Source of the DNA: Methanobrevibacter sp.
GTDB lineage: Archaea; Methanobacteriota; Methanobacteria; Methanobacteriales; Methanobacteriaceae
Length of the DNA: 54,014 nucleotides
Assembly: GCF_017940815.1 (NCBI RefSeq)
Contig: NZ_JAGAXX010000062.1
Coordinates: 1 to 54,014, forward strand
Reading direction: 5' to 3'
The translations under genes and the position numbers were made by a program. The notes under the pieces are model-generated. The model made no database searches and was not told the DNA's origin. It saw nothing but the letters and a program-made list of their open reading frames with translations. Numbering within the stretch: the stretch's first letter is position 1; every line of letters starts with the position of its first letter. Positions 1-9,025 of the stretch are shown here, in pieces.

Positions 1-12
1 AGGTGATTTAAA

Positions 13-168
13 ATGTGCTCTAGCGGAGGGCCAATGGCCGATATTGATTTGAAAAAATTGAAAACTAAAAAATACCATTGTAAAGACTGTGGAAATTCCT
101 TTAAAGGACTTGGAAAAAAAGTTGTTTGTCCATCTTGTCAAAGCGACAACGTGGAAATTGCAGAGTAA
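13..168 (+). CDS. Small zinc-ribbon protein (51 aa)
   Basis: A 51-residue protein starting at an ATG preceded by a good SD (AGGTGAT at positions 1-7). The body carries one zinc ribbon: CKDCG at about residues 23-27 and CPSC at about 39-42, a four-cysteine site that should bind one zinc. The rest is lysine-rich and there is no membrane segment. Small proteins of this kind are common in methanogens and may bind nucleic acid or partner proteins, but nothing here fixes the role. The next gene starts 37 bp downstream on the same strand, so the two may be cotranscribed. The reading frame is certain; the function is not known. Confidence 0.75.
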   Translation: MCSSGGPMADIDLKKLKTKKYHCKDCGNSFKGLGKKVVCPSCQSDNVEIAE

Positions 169-205
169 ATCTATTTTACTCTCTTTTTTTATTTTTTGTG
201 ATACC

Positions 206-658
206 ATGGATATCAATTTTAAAAATGACGAAATACTGTTTCTTGAAGGCGAAACCGGGATCGTTGGCGTCATAAAAGTTGCATATGAAAACAAGATGCT
301 TTTCATTGCGACACAGGACAACGAGGAGATAGTCCAGTTTTTAGAATCTGACGATATTATAGCCGTATCCAATTTCAAAAAAGACAAGCGTGCAATAAGG
401 TCCCAAGCATATCTCAGTCGTGAAGAATCCTCCCCAATAGTGATTTTAAACAAGGATCATCCATCAACAAAACGTTTGGAAACTGTTTTATCCATCGGAG
501 ACCAAGTAAACCTAAACTGCAACATAACTCCGGGAACCCATCCCGAACAGAACGTATTATGTTCTTGCGACAGCTTATCTGGACTAGAAATAATCAAAAC
601 ACCTACAGGCGTTAGATTAAATAAGGAAATTGAAAACTATTCCATTGAAGAATTTTAG
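206..658 (+). CDS. Conserved hypothetical protein, soluble, 150 aa
   Basis: I do not recognise this protein. The frame is open upstream to position 89, but that part overlaps the zinc-ribbon gene. The ATG at 206, preceded by GTGAT, gives a 150-residue product (MDINFKNDE...) and is the better start. It is predicted to be soluble, mixed alpha/beta and acidic, with two cysteines close together (CSCD, about residues 118-121). No signal peptide or membrane segment is visible. It lies between a zinc-ribbon protein and a DUF116 protein with spacings of 37 and 9 bp, so an operon of the three is likely. Confidence 0.7.
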   Translation: MDINFKNDEILFLEGETGIVGVIKVAYENKMLFIATQDNEEIVQFLESDDIIAVSNFKKDKRAIRSQAYLSREESSPIVILNKDHPSTKRLETVLSIGDQVNLNCNITPGTHPEQNVLCSCDSLSGLEIIKTPTGVRLNKEIENYSIEEF

Positions 659-667
659 GCTAAGACA

Positions 668-1309
668 ATGATATTCATAGATTCTTTTTACATGTTTTTG
701 GGCCAGCTAGTGGTGTTTGTGGCCATACTGATTGTGATATTATTCATTGTAGTGCTGATTTTAGGTTATTTGATAGCCCGTAAAAACAAGATAAAGTTCC
801 CGAGATTCCTATTGTACATTGTCGACTTATTGTATTCTCCTTTTAAGACAATAGCTCATTTTTTAAAACTTGACGACCATCTGATTGACGACATTGCAAT
901 AAAGGTGAGAGATGACCTCAATAAAGAGCGTTTCAGACAAATTCCCGCTGAAAAGACATTAATCTTCTTGCCTCACTGCTTAAGGCATAAGGATTGTCCA
1001 GCACCACTTCAAAAGGAGGGTTTGAACTGCAGCGAATGCGGATTATGCTCAATAGGGGCAATCAAGAAAAAGTCAGAGCATCTAGGCTACAAATTATATA
1101 TTGTCCCAGGGTCAAGCTTCGTTAAAAAAATAGTCATGGAAAACAAGTTCCAGGCAGTTCTTGGCGTGGCATGTCATGAGGACCTGAATCAGATGATGAT
1201 GTTACTGTCCGACTTTTGCCCTCAAGGAGTATTGCTTGAAAAAACAGGCTGTTTTGAAACAAAAGTGAATGTTAAAAAGGTATTTGAAAAAATTGATTCA
1301 AAATACTAG
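668..1309 (+). CDS. DUF116 family cysteine-rich membrane protein
   Basis: A 213-residue protein with one strongly hydrophobic N-terminal segment (about residues 10-37), a short basic linker and a soluble C-terminal domain. That domain has the DUF116 pattern: the PHCLRHKDCPAP stretch (about residues 102-113), then NCSECGLCSIG (about 119-130), and later a conserved Cys/His in GVACHEDL. The cysteine cluster suggests a metal or Fe-S site, which is inference. DUF116 proteins are widespread in methanogens and some anaerobic bacteria and have no established function that I can name. It starts 9 bp after the preceding gene and probably ends the operon, since about 300 bp of AT-rich DNA follow. Confidence 0.8.
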   Translation: MIFIDSFYMFLGQLVVFVAILIVILFIVVLILGYLIARKNKIKFPRFLLYIVDLLYSPFKTIAHFLKLDDHLIDDIAIKVRDDLNKERFRQIPAEKTLIFLPHCLRHKDCPAPLQKEGLNCSECGLCSIGAIKKKSEHLGYKLYIVPGSSFVKKIVMENKFQAVLGVACHEDLNQMMMLLSDFCPQGVLLEKTGCFETKVNVKKVFEKIDSKY

Positions 1310-1450
1310 CCTAACCTAATATAATCTTTTTGAGATATTTTTCTTACTATAGTGAACGCTATCACCAAAAACATATGATGTGAGACCAACACTTCAATTG
1401 TCGCAAAAATAAGATGCATCCTTCAAAATTTATCATTGATAATTTTAAAT

Positions 1451-1605
1451 TAAACTAAACCCTCCAATGTATAATATATTCACCATTATATTAATCTTTA
1501 AATATTTTTCTAAACTAAAATCCTCAAATGTACAAAATATTAACCTATAATATAAATATTTAAATATTTTTTGAACGATATATAGTAGTGGAGGTAAATA
1601 AAACA
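1451..1605 (+). promoter_or_regulatory. Promoter and leader of the giant adhesin gene, with an imperfect 60-bp tandem duplication
   Basis: Two imperfect tandem copies of about 60 bp: 1451-1510 and 1511-1571. Each begins TAAACTAAA and ends in an AAATATTTTT block, with CCTCCAATGTA matched by TCCTCAAATGTA inside. The second copy carries the clearest TATA element (TATAAATA, 1551-1558). Transcription would then start near 1580, just ahead of the SD GGAGGT at 1590-1595. The DNA from 1310 to 1450 is AT-rich and shows no gene; it includes a T-rich stretch at about 1326-1345 that could end the upstream operon. Confidence 0.5.
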
Positions 1606-1639
1606 ATGCGATTTAAAAAAATTTTTCATTATCATATGT

Positions 1640-4600
1640 TTGATAATGGTTCTGTTTACTGTCGCAAGCGTTAATGCTGGCGATGTAAGTAAGGATATTG
1701 TTGCTAGTGTTGATGCCAGCGATGTAAGTAAGGATATTGTTGCTAGTGTTGATGCCAGCGATGTAAGTAAGGATATTGTTGCTAGTGTTGATGCTGACGA
1801 TGTAAGTGATGATGTTGTTGTTGCAAGCGATGATACACAAAATGAAAACATTAGTGTTTCAGATAATGAAAACATACTGACAGATCAACCAACTACACTG
1901 ACACAATTACAAAATGGACTTAATTCCGCCGGACCTACATATGAACTGTCCTCGGATTATTCTTATAATTCTGAAACTGACAGTGCCCTGATAGACGGTA
2001 TAAAAATTACCAAGTCAATAACCATAAATGGAAATGGGCATAAAGTAGATGGCGGGGGTAAAATGAGAATTTTCCAGGTCACTAATGGTGCAACTGTCAC
2101 ATTTAATAATATGACATTTGTAAATGGATGGACTCCCAAATACGGATGTGGTGGTGCTATCTGGAATAATGGGGCAAAAAAGGTCACTGCAATAAACTGT
2201 AATTTTACTAAGAATACTGCATACAATGGTGGAGCACTCTTTAATGTAACTGCAGAAAAATGTACTTTTGTTAACAATATTGCTGCTAATGAGGGTGGTG
2301 CAATCCATTCTGGTTCTGCTGTAAATTGTTCATTTGCCAATAATAATGCTGGATATTATGGTGGCGCAATTTATGGGGGTTCCGCTCAAAACTGCTCCTT
2401 CATCAACAATAGAGCAACACGCGGTGGGGCAATCTATTATATTAATAGTGCTGATTCAATTGTGGGCTGTTCTTTTGTTAATGGTAGTGCGAATTTTGGC
2501 GGTGCAATCCTCTTTATGTATAAAGGTGCAGTTATAAATTCTTCCTTTATAAATCAAAGAGCAAATTTTGATGGTGGTGCCATTTACTTTGAAACTGAAG
2601 GTGATGCAGTTCCCGATTGTTTCGCTCAAAACTGCTTCTTTAGCTATAATGCTGCAATCAGAGAGGGTGGGGCAAATTATAAGATTTACTCCCGAAACTG
2701 CACATTTATCAACAATGGAGCAGATAAAGGTGGGGCAAATTATATGGGTTTCGCTCAAAACTGCACATTTATCAACAATAAAGCAAATTACGGTGCTGCA
2801 ATGCAATATGGTTCCGCTCAAAACTGCTCCTTTATCAATAATTCTGCAACCGGATATGGTGGTGCAATGCATTCTGTTTCTGCGGTGAACTGTTCTTTTA
2901 TTAATAATACAGGATACAGCGGAGGTGCAATGCGTGATGGTTCCGCTCAAAACTGTTCTTTTATTAATAATAAAGCGTATGAAGGTGGAGCAATGTGTGG
3001 TGGTTCCGCTCAAAATTGTTCTTTTGTCAATAATAAAGTAGATAAAATAGGAAGCGCAATGTATCAAGGTTCTGCTAAAAACTGTTCTTTTGTCAATAAC
3101 GATGCAATTCAAACAAAAATTGAATTTTATAATGTTAATGACGTGGCATATACTGGTGAAAGCATATTGTTCACTGGTTTGCCTGAATGTAGGATCATAG
3201 TTACCGCTACTGATAAAAACGGCAACTCAAAAACATTCACATGCACTGATAAAGGATGGCAAGTGAAAAATCTAGACGCAGGCAAATATACCGTCAAATT
3301 CACCATTAGTAGTGACAAAGTCAATGGTGAGCTTAACACACAGATAGAAGTTAAAATTAAATCAATCCAGAATTTGGAAACATTAATCAAAAACACTCAA
3401 AATGATACAATTATCCTGAATAATGATTACTATTGTTCTAACAAAGGCAACTTGGAAGATGGAATCATAATCGATAAATCTGTTACAATTGATGGACAAG
3501 GCTATAGAATAAATGCTAATAATCAAATGAGGATTTTCCAGGTAACCAACAATGCCGTTGTCACATTTAAAAATATAATATTTGAAAACGGATATACTGC
3601 TACAAACGGATTTGGTGGTGCCGTATGGAATAATGGGGCAAAAAACGTTACCGCAATAAACTGTACATTTAAAAGCAATAGTGCATACAATGGTGGAGCA
3701 ATTTCCAATGTAGCCGCTGAAAACTGTACATTTGAAAAAAATACTGCAACATATGGTGGAGCAATGTATCAAGGTTCTGCTGAAAATTGTAAATTTGTCA
3801 ATAATGCCGCATCAGAGTACGGTGGGGCAATCAGACATGGTTACGCATTTAACTGTTCTTTTGTAAATAATACTGCAAAGTATGGTGGTGCAATGGCAAA
3901 TGGTTCCGCTGTCACCTGCTCTTTTGTAAATAATGCTGCAACAGCTCGTAAGGTTAGCGGTGCAATTGAAGAGGGATCTGCTGTGAACTGTTCTTTTGTC
4001 AACAATAATGTGTATAACACAAATATTCAATTTTATAATAATGTTAATGATGTAGTATTTCCAGGCGATACAGTATTGTTCTACGGTTTACCGGAATGTA
4101 ATCTTACAGTAACCGCCAGGGACAAAAATGGAGTTGAAAAAACATTCACCTGCACAGATAAGGGATGGAAAATAGAAGGCCTTAACCTGGGAAATTATAC
4201 TGTCAAATTCAGCACATATTACGAATATAATAAAGCAGAACTGGAAAGTAAAATTCAACTGGGATATTTCCTTGATTTGGATGTGAATATCGACAGTATT
4301 TTTGAAGGTCAAAATGCAACAGTTAAAATTAATGCCAATGACAATTTCACAGACAATGTTACATTATCCGTTAACGGAAAAGACCACACTGTTGAAGTAA
4401 TAAATGGTGTTGGCAACTGCAGCATTTCCGGATTACCTACAGGCAATCATACCGCAACTGTCAGCTTTAAAGGCAGCAATAAATTTAATGCAACTGAAAA
4501 AACAGTCAAATTCGAAGTCAAACCTAAATATAATATTGGTTTAAACGTTAATGTCGAGGACATTAATGAAGGCAATATGGCAACTGTAAACATTACATTC

Positions 4601-7222
4601 GATGTCGAATTTGACGGTACTGTTAAAATATCAATAAGCGGAACTGACATTCAAAACGAAACCTTCAGCATAATTGAAGGCGAAGGCAGTTTCATTGCTA
4701 TGGATTTAGCTGCAGGAAATTATAATGTAACTGTCAGCTTTGACGGAAACGTTTCATTCAATGCTGAGACAAAATCAGCTGAATTCAAAGTTAAAAAAGA
4801 AGCGGAAAAACCTGATCTTGATTTAACCGTTTCAGTTGAAGACATTTTTGCAGGTCAGAATGCAACCGTAAAGGTCAAAACAAATAATGCCTTCAACGGC
4901 AAACTCACATTAATCATAAACGGCATTGTTAATGATAATATAAACATAAATAACGGTGAAGGTTCATATACTGTTGAAAACTTGCCAATTGGCAATTACA
5001 CTGCATATGTTGGTTTTAACGGTGACAATACCTTTGATTCCGCTGCAAAAGCAGGTTCGTTTGAAGTCAAACCTAAAAATGACCTTGATTTAAACATCAA
5101 TGTTTCTGACATATTTGAAGGACAAGATGCAGTTGTTAATATTACTTCAAACAACACTTTCACAGGCAACGTCACATTATCCGTTAACGGTACTGATTAC
5201 ACTGTTAAAGTAATTAATGGTGTTGGCAACTACACCATTTCAGGGTTACCTGCGGGCAATCATACCGCAACTGTCAGCATTAAAGGCAATGACAAATTTA
5301 GCCCAACTGAAAAAACAGCCAAATTTGAAGTCAAAGCTAAATACAACCTTAATCTAAATGTCAATGCTTCTGACATATTTGAAGGACAAGATGCAGTTGT
5401 TAATATCACCACTGATAACAATTTCACAGGCGAGGTCATTTTATCCATAAACAGCCGCAATATTACAGTCAATGTTGTTAAGGGTGTTGGAAATTATGCC
5501 ATTCAAGACTTGTCTGCCGATAATTATACTGCAACTGTCAGCTTTAAAGGCAATTACAAATTCAACCCAACTCAAAAATCAGTGAAATTCGAAGTCAAAC
5601 CTAAATATAATATTGGTTTAAACGTTAATGTCGAGGACATTAATGAAGGCAACATGGCAACTGTAACAGTTACCACCAATGACGCATTTGACGGTACGGT
5701 TAAAATCTCAATAAACGGAACTGAAATCCAAAACGAAACCATAGAGATAATTGAAGGCAAAGGCAGTTTCATTGCTATGGATTTACGTGCAGAAAATTAC
5801 ACAGTAACTGTCCGTTTTGACGGAACCACTGAATTCAATGCCGAAACAAAATCAACAGAATTCAAAGTTAAAAAAGAAGCGGATAAAACCGATTTAAACT
5901 TAACCATTTCAGTTGAAGACATTTATGTTGGACAGTATGCATGCGTAAACGTGACCACAGATGACTCATTCATAGGAGACCTTATAATAGTTATAAACAG
6001 CATTGTTAATGATAATGTATTTGTACTATTCGGTGAAGGCGAATACTATATTGAAGACCTACCTGTCGGAAATTATGTTGCATATATTGGTTTTAACGGC
6101 GATGAGACATTTGAGTCCACTGCAAAATCTGTTGCATTTGAAGTCAAACCTAAACAGGATCCTAATTTAGTTGTTAGTGTTGAGGACATTTATGAAGGTC
6201 AAAATGCCACTGTTAAAATCACTGCAGATAAGGAATTCACAGGCAATGTTAGCATATTCATAAATTGGGAAAATGTCCTTGTAAGTGTGATTAACGGTGC
6301 AGGCAGTCATATCATTTCCGGTTTAAGCATAGGCAATTATACTGCAGATGTTAACTTTGATGGAAATTACAAATTTAACTTCACTGAAAAATCAGTTGAA
6401 TTTGAAGTCAAACCTAAAGCAGAGCCTCCAGCAATTGACGTCAATGTTCCTGCAGATGCTGAAACACCTGAATTTACCATCAAACTTCCAAGTGATGCAA
6501 CAGGCACATTAACAGTCACCGTCAACGGCAAAACCTACACAGCCAATTTGGTAAATGGATCAGCAACAATAACTGTTCCGGGCCTTGCAGACGGCACATA
6601 TAATGCTGTTATCAGCTATTCAGGTGATGCAAAATACCCTGCAGTCACTAAAAACTCTACTTTAACCGTGAAAAACCCTGTTTATAAAATAATAAACAAT
6701 AAGGACGTCGCAATGCTTTATACTTCTAAATCACCGTATAAAGTTCTTGTAACTAAAAACGGCAAGGCAGTTGGAGCGGGTGAAGCCGTTGCCATAAAAT
6801 TCAACGGTAAAACCTATACTGTAAAAACCGATAAGAACGGTTATGCAACATTGAAATTGCCTAATGTAAAACCTAAAAAAGCCAAATATGTCATTACAGC
6901 AACATACAAAGGTATTACAGTTAAAAACACAGTGAAAGTCAACAGCATTATCAAAGCTGCTAACAAAAAGGTTAAAAAATCCAAAAAGGTTACCAAAGTA
7001 AAAATTACCTTGAAAAAAGTAAACGGCAAATACCTCAAATCAAAAACACTCAAAATCAAATTCAAGGGCAAAACCTACAAGGCAAAAACCAACAAAAAAG
7101 GAAAAGCAAAATGGAAAGTCAAAAAATCCATGCTCAAAAAACTCAAAGTTGGCAAAAAATACAAATACAAAGTAACCTACGGAAAAGATGTTGTAACCAA
7201 AAAATTAACCATTAAAAAATAG
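1640..7222 (+). CDS. Giant adhesin-like surface protein (beta-helix + Ig-like repeats, 1860 aa)
   Basis: An exported surface protein of the Methanobrevibacter adhesin-like type. In order: remnant signal peptide; three 13-residue repeats (about 15-53); a beta-helix block with many NCSFxNN...GGA repeats, each ending in Gly-Gly-Ala (about 130-500); a short domain with CTDKGW; a second, shorter copy of beta-helix plus CTDKGW domain (about 575-860); eight homologous Ig-like domains of about 90 residues (xxEGQNATV ... YTATVSF) plus a ninth divergent one; and a very lysine-rich C-terminus of about 190 residues that could hold the protein to the anionic wall (inference). Start problem: the SD GGAGGT and ATG at 1606 are one base out of frame with the body. 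In the body frame only TTG 1640 or ATG 1646 is available, and both lack the basic n-region of a signal peptide. The gene may be phase-variable, frameshifted, or affected by a sequencing error. Confidence 0.85.
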   Translation: MIMVLFTVASVNAGDVSKDIVASVDASDVSKDIVASVDASDVSKDIVASVDADDVSDDVVVASDDTQNENISVSDNENILTDQPTTLTQLQNGLNSAGPTYELSSDYSYNSETDSALIDGIKITKSITINGNGHKVDGGGKMRIFQVTNGATVTFNNMTFVNGWTPKYGCGGAIWNNGAKKVTAINCNFTKNTAYNGGALFNVTAEKCTFVNNIAANEGGAIHSGSAVNCSFANNNAGYYGGAIYGGSAQNCSFINNRATRGGAIYYINSADSIVGCSFVNGSANFGGAILFMYKGAVINSSFINQRANFDGGAIYFETEGDAVPDCFAQNCFFSYNAAIREGGANYKIYSRNCTFINNGADKGGANYMGFAQNCTFINNKANYGAAMQYGSAQNCSFINNSATGYGGAMHSVSAVNCSFINNTGYSGGAMRDGSAQNCSFINNKAYEGGAMCGGSAQNCSFVNNKVDKIGSAMYQGSAKNCSFVNNDAIQTKIEFYNVNDVAYTGESILFTGLPECRIIVTATDKNGNSKTFTCTDKGWQVKNLDAGKYTVKFTISSDKVNGELNTQIEVKIKSIQNLETLIKNTQNDTIILNNDYYCSNKGNLEDGIIIDKSVTIDGQGYRINANNQMRIFQVTNNAVVTFKNIIFENGYTATNGFGGAVWNNGAKNVTAINCTFKSNSAYNGGAISNVAAENCTFEKNTATYGGAMYQGSAENCKFVNNAASEYGGAIRHGYAFNCSFVNNTAKYGGAMANGSAVTCSFVNNAATARKVSGAIEEGSAVNCSFVNNNVYNTNIQFYNNVNDVVFPGDTVLFYGLPECNLTVTARDKNGVEKTFTCTDKGWKIEGLNLGNYTVKFSTYYEYNKAELESKIQLGYFLDLDVNIDSIFEGQNATVKINANDNFTDNVTLSVNGKDHTVEVINGVGNCSISGLPTGNHTATVSFKGSNKFNATEKTVKFEVKPKYNIGLNVNVEDINEGNMATVNITFDVEFDGTVKISISGTDIQNETFSIIEGEGSFIAMDLAAGNYNVTVSFDGNVSFNAETKSAEFKVKKEAEKPDLDLTVSVEDIFAGQNATVKVKTNNAFNGKLTLIINGIVNDNININNGEGSYTVENLPIGNYTAYVGFNGDNTFDSAAKAGSFEVKPKNDLDLNINVSDIFEGQDAVVNITSNNTFTGNVTLSVNGTDYTVKVINGVGNYTISGLPAGNHTATVSIKGNDKFSPTEKTAKFEVKAKYNLNLNVNASDIFEGQDAVVNITTDNNFTGEVILSINSRNITVNVVKGVGNYAIQDLSADNYTATVSFKGNYKFNPTQKSVKFEVKPKYNIGLNVNVEDINEGNMATVTVTTNDAFDGTVKISINGTEIQNETIEIIEGKGSFIAMDLRAENYTVTVRFDGTTEFNAETKSTEFKVKKEADKTDLNLTISVEDIYVGQYACVNVTTDDSFIGDLIIVINSIVNDNVFVLFGEGEYYIEDLPVGNYVAYIGFNGDETFESTAKSVAFEVKPKQDPNLVVSVEDIYEGQNATVKITADKEFTGNVSIFINWENVLVSVINGAGSHIISGLSIGNYTADVNFDGNYKFNFTEKSVEFEVKPKAEPPAIDVNVPADAETPEFTIKLPSDATGTLTVTVNGKTYTANLVNGSATITVPGLADGTYNAVISYSGDAKYPAVTKNSTLTVKNPVYKIINNKDVAMLYTSKSPYKVLVTKNGKAVGAGEAVAIKFNGKTYTVKTDKNGYATLKLPNVKPKKAKYVITATYKGITVKNTVKVNSIIKAANKKVKKSKKVTKVKITLKKVNGKYLKSKTLKIKFKGKTYKAKTNKKGKAKWKVKKSMLKKLKVGKKYKYKVTYGKDVVTKKLTIKK
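1682..1798 (+). repeat. Three tandem 39-bp repeats in the adhesin N-terminus
   Basis: Units 1682-1720, 1721-1759 and 1760-1798 each encode DVSKDIVASVDAS or a close variant. The first two are identical and the third differs only at its end (GCTGAC for GCCAGC). A fourth, decayed unit follows. The unit length is a multiple of three, so changes in copy number would keep the frame and alter the length of the stalk just after the signal peptide. Confidence 0.85.
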
Positions 7223-7250
7223 GGATTACCAAAATCCCTATAACTTTTTT
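7221..7250 (+). terminator. Hairpin terminator after the adhesin gene
   Basis: A perfect 7-bp stem, AGGGATT (7221-7227) and AATCCCT (7233-7239), with a 5-base loop and a T-run from 7245. The stem begins inside the TAG stop codon. Confidence 0.6.
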
Positions 7251-7617
7251 ATTATTATAGCTTTAAAAAACCTCATTTTCTCGAACTCACAATGTTATAG
7301 ACTAAATTTTTGAGTCCTGTTTCTAAATATAAACTAACAATGCAAAGTTACCATATTTCATTACTTCAATATATTGGGCAACAAGCATTAACTATCAAAT
7401 TTATACACTGTCAAAATTATAAAAAAGGTATGCCTTTAATTCAACATGAAAGTTATGACCCCCTTTTAAAACAAGAATAATTTAAAAAAATAGAGTGCAA
7501 TATCCATACCATGGGCACAGAAATCGTCGCTTTAATCCTACATCTTATTAATCCTAAGACATAAAATCAGTGAACTAAAAAAAATAGAATGAATAATATT
7601 TTGATTTAGATTTAATA
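7251..7617. other. Intergenic stretch without a recognisable gene
   Basis: About 370 bp between two convergent genes. I see no reading frame with an SD and no tRNA-like structure. A weak hairpin (AAAGG-TATG-CCTTT) lies at about 7425-7438. The stretch may hold termination signals for the minus-strand gene that ends at 7618. Confidence 0.4.
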
Positions 7618-7821
7618 CTAATCAAAATATTCCATGAATTCCTGAGATTCAGGTGTTTCACTGAATTCCTTAATGAAATCGTTCAAATCATTAATGAATT
7701 CTTCTTTTCGCTCATCCAAATCTTCAATTTGGGAATAATCTTTCTTAACGGAAATTGTCATTACAATATCATCAGTTTCAAGAGTGATTTCAGGATATAA
7801 TAAATTATCTAAATCATCCAT
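7618..7821 (-). CDS. Small acidic protein downstream of hmgA (67 aa)
   Basis: A 67-residue, very acidic protein rich in Asp and Glu, with no cysteines and no membrane segment; its C-terminal half looks helical. The frame is open further upstream inside hmgA, but the ATG at 7821 lies one base after the hmgA stop and is preceded by GAGGAT in the end of hmgA, so it is the likely start. This tight spacing implies cotranscription and probably translational coupling with hmgA. I do not recognise the family. Confidence 0.65.
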   Translation of the reverse strand: MDDLDNLLYPEITLETDDIVMTISVKKDYSQIEDLDERKEEFINDLNDFIKEFSETPESQEFMEYFD

Positions 7822-7822
7822 T

Positions 7823-9025
7823 TTATCCTCTTCCAAGTTCCTGGTGAGCTCTTGCAAGGTGTCCTGCAGCCAATGCACCTACAAGTGACAATTCACCTGC
7901 TAAAACGGTTGAAGCAACAATTTCTGCGTATTCCTTAGCGTGATTTGAGCCAGCAACACCCAATATGCTCAATCCTTCCTGAGCAACTTCAAGACTTGTT
8001 CCTCCACCTACGGTTGCAACCGGCAGGTCTGGCAAGTTCACTGAGAAATACAAATCTCCGTTTCTGTTTTCCGCTGTTGTGATACCAAGGGATCCTTCAA
8101 CGACATGTGCAGCATCCTGGCCAGTTGCCAAGAATATTGCAGCGACCATGTTTGCATAATGAGCATTGTATGCCATTGCTCCACTTGCAGCAGATCCAAT
8201 TAGGTTTTTGGCGGTGTTTACCTCAACGATTGCGTCAGCTGTGGTTTTGAGTTTCTTTTCAACAATCTCTTCAGGTATCAATATTTCTGCAACCACGCTT
8301 TTTCCTCTTCCTTCAACAATATTGATTGCAGCAGGTTTCTTGTCTACACAAACGTTACCGCTCAATGCAATATGGGTTGCAGTGGTTTCACTAGCCAACT
8401 TATCAAGGATTTTTTCAGAAGCTATTGTCACCATGTTCATTCCCATACTGTCTCCGGTTGAGAATACAAATCTTGGATATACATAGCTTCCAACAATAAG
8501 GATAGGATCAATTTTGATTAACTTACCATGTGAAGTTGTGCTTTCAGCGAGTTCCTTTAACTCATCGAAATTATCAATAAACCATTGTCTGATTTTTAAG
8601 GCGTCAACTGCATTTTCACATTTGATTGCAGGCGCTCTTGTCATGCAGTCTGAAATTACTCTTGCATTTGCCCCTCCGGATGCTGTTATAGTTGATGCAC
8701 CACGATTTATTGATGCAACAAGCGCTCCTTCAGAGGTTGCAAGGGGAACGAAGACTTCCCTTTGACAGTATTCACCGTTTATTTTTAACGGTCCTGCAAT
8801 TCCCATCGGCAGTTGCAATACTCCAATGGAGTTTTCAATGTTTCTTGCAGAGGCCCTTTCCATGTCCAGAGTGTAATTTGAGATATTAGATAAATCCAAA
8901 TCATATTTCTGTTCCAAAAATTCCCTTCTAATATCTGTAGCTTCCTTTGCAGAAACTTCCTTATCTACCTGATAAAGCTTCATTTCACCTTTTAACAATT
9001 TATCAATAATTTCCTGATTTGACAT
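7823..9025 (-). CDS. hmgA: 3-hydroxy-3-methylglutaryl-CoA reductase (NADPH), class I
   Basis: Reduces HMG-CoA to mevalonate with NADPH, the committed step for archaeal isoprenoid lipids. The 400-residue length fits archaeal class I enzymes. Catalytic residues are in place: Glu99 (TSEGALVAS), Lys in CVDKKPAA (about 229), Asp304 (TGQDAAHVVEG) and the C-terminal His394 (RAHQELGRG). DSMGMNM (192-198) and VATVGGGT (about 336-343) are the usual CoA/NADPH-binding motifs. There is no membrane domain, as in other archaea. The start ATG directly abuts the sucD stop codon, so sucD and hmgA are almost certainly cotranscribed. Confidence 0.96.
   Translation of the reverse strand: MSNQEIIDKLLKGEMKLYQVDKEVSAKEATDIRREFLEQKYDLDLSNISNYTLDMERASARNIENSIGVLQLPMGIAGPLKINGEYCQREVFVPLATSEGALVASINRGASTITASGGANARVISDCMTRAPAIKCENAVDALKIRQWFIDNFDELKELAESTTSHGKLIKIDPILIVGSYVYPRFVFSTGDSMGMNMVTIASEKILDKLASETTATHIALSGNVCVDKKPAAINIVEGRGKSVVAEILIPEEIVEKKLKTTADAIVEVNTAKNLIGSAASGAMAYNAHYANMVAAIFLATGQDAAHVVEGSLGITTAENRNGDLYFSVNLPDLPVATVGGGTSLEVAQEGLSILGVAGSNHAKEYAEIVASTVLAGELSLVGALAAGHLARAHQELGRG

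Noticed and set aside
89-205. An upstream extension of the 206-658 gene from position 89.
   Set aside because: It overlaps the small zinc-ribbon gene out of frame; the ATG at 206 has a suitable GTGAT before it.
2270-3100. Regularly spaced similar segments that could look like a CRISPR array.
   Set aside because: They are in-frame coding repeats (NCSFxNN...GGA) of varying sequence, without constant-length spacers, and no cas gene is nearby.
2456-3112. A 218-codon minus-strand frame inside the giant adhesin gene, and others at 1540-1875, 1963-2340 and 3383-3772.
   Set aside because: They mirror the repetitive Asn/Gly/Ala codons of the plus-strand gene and have no SD; their sequence is periodic in step with the beta-helix repeats.
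7425-7438. A small hairpin AAAGG-TATG-CCTTT as a possible RNA gene.
   Set aside because: The stem is only five base pairs and no other structure or promoter supports it.
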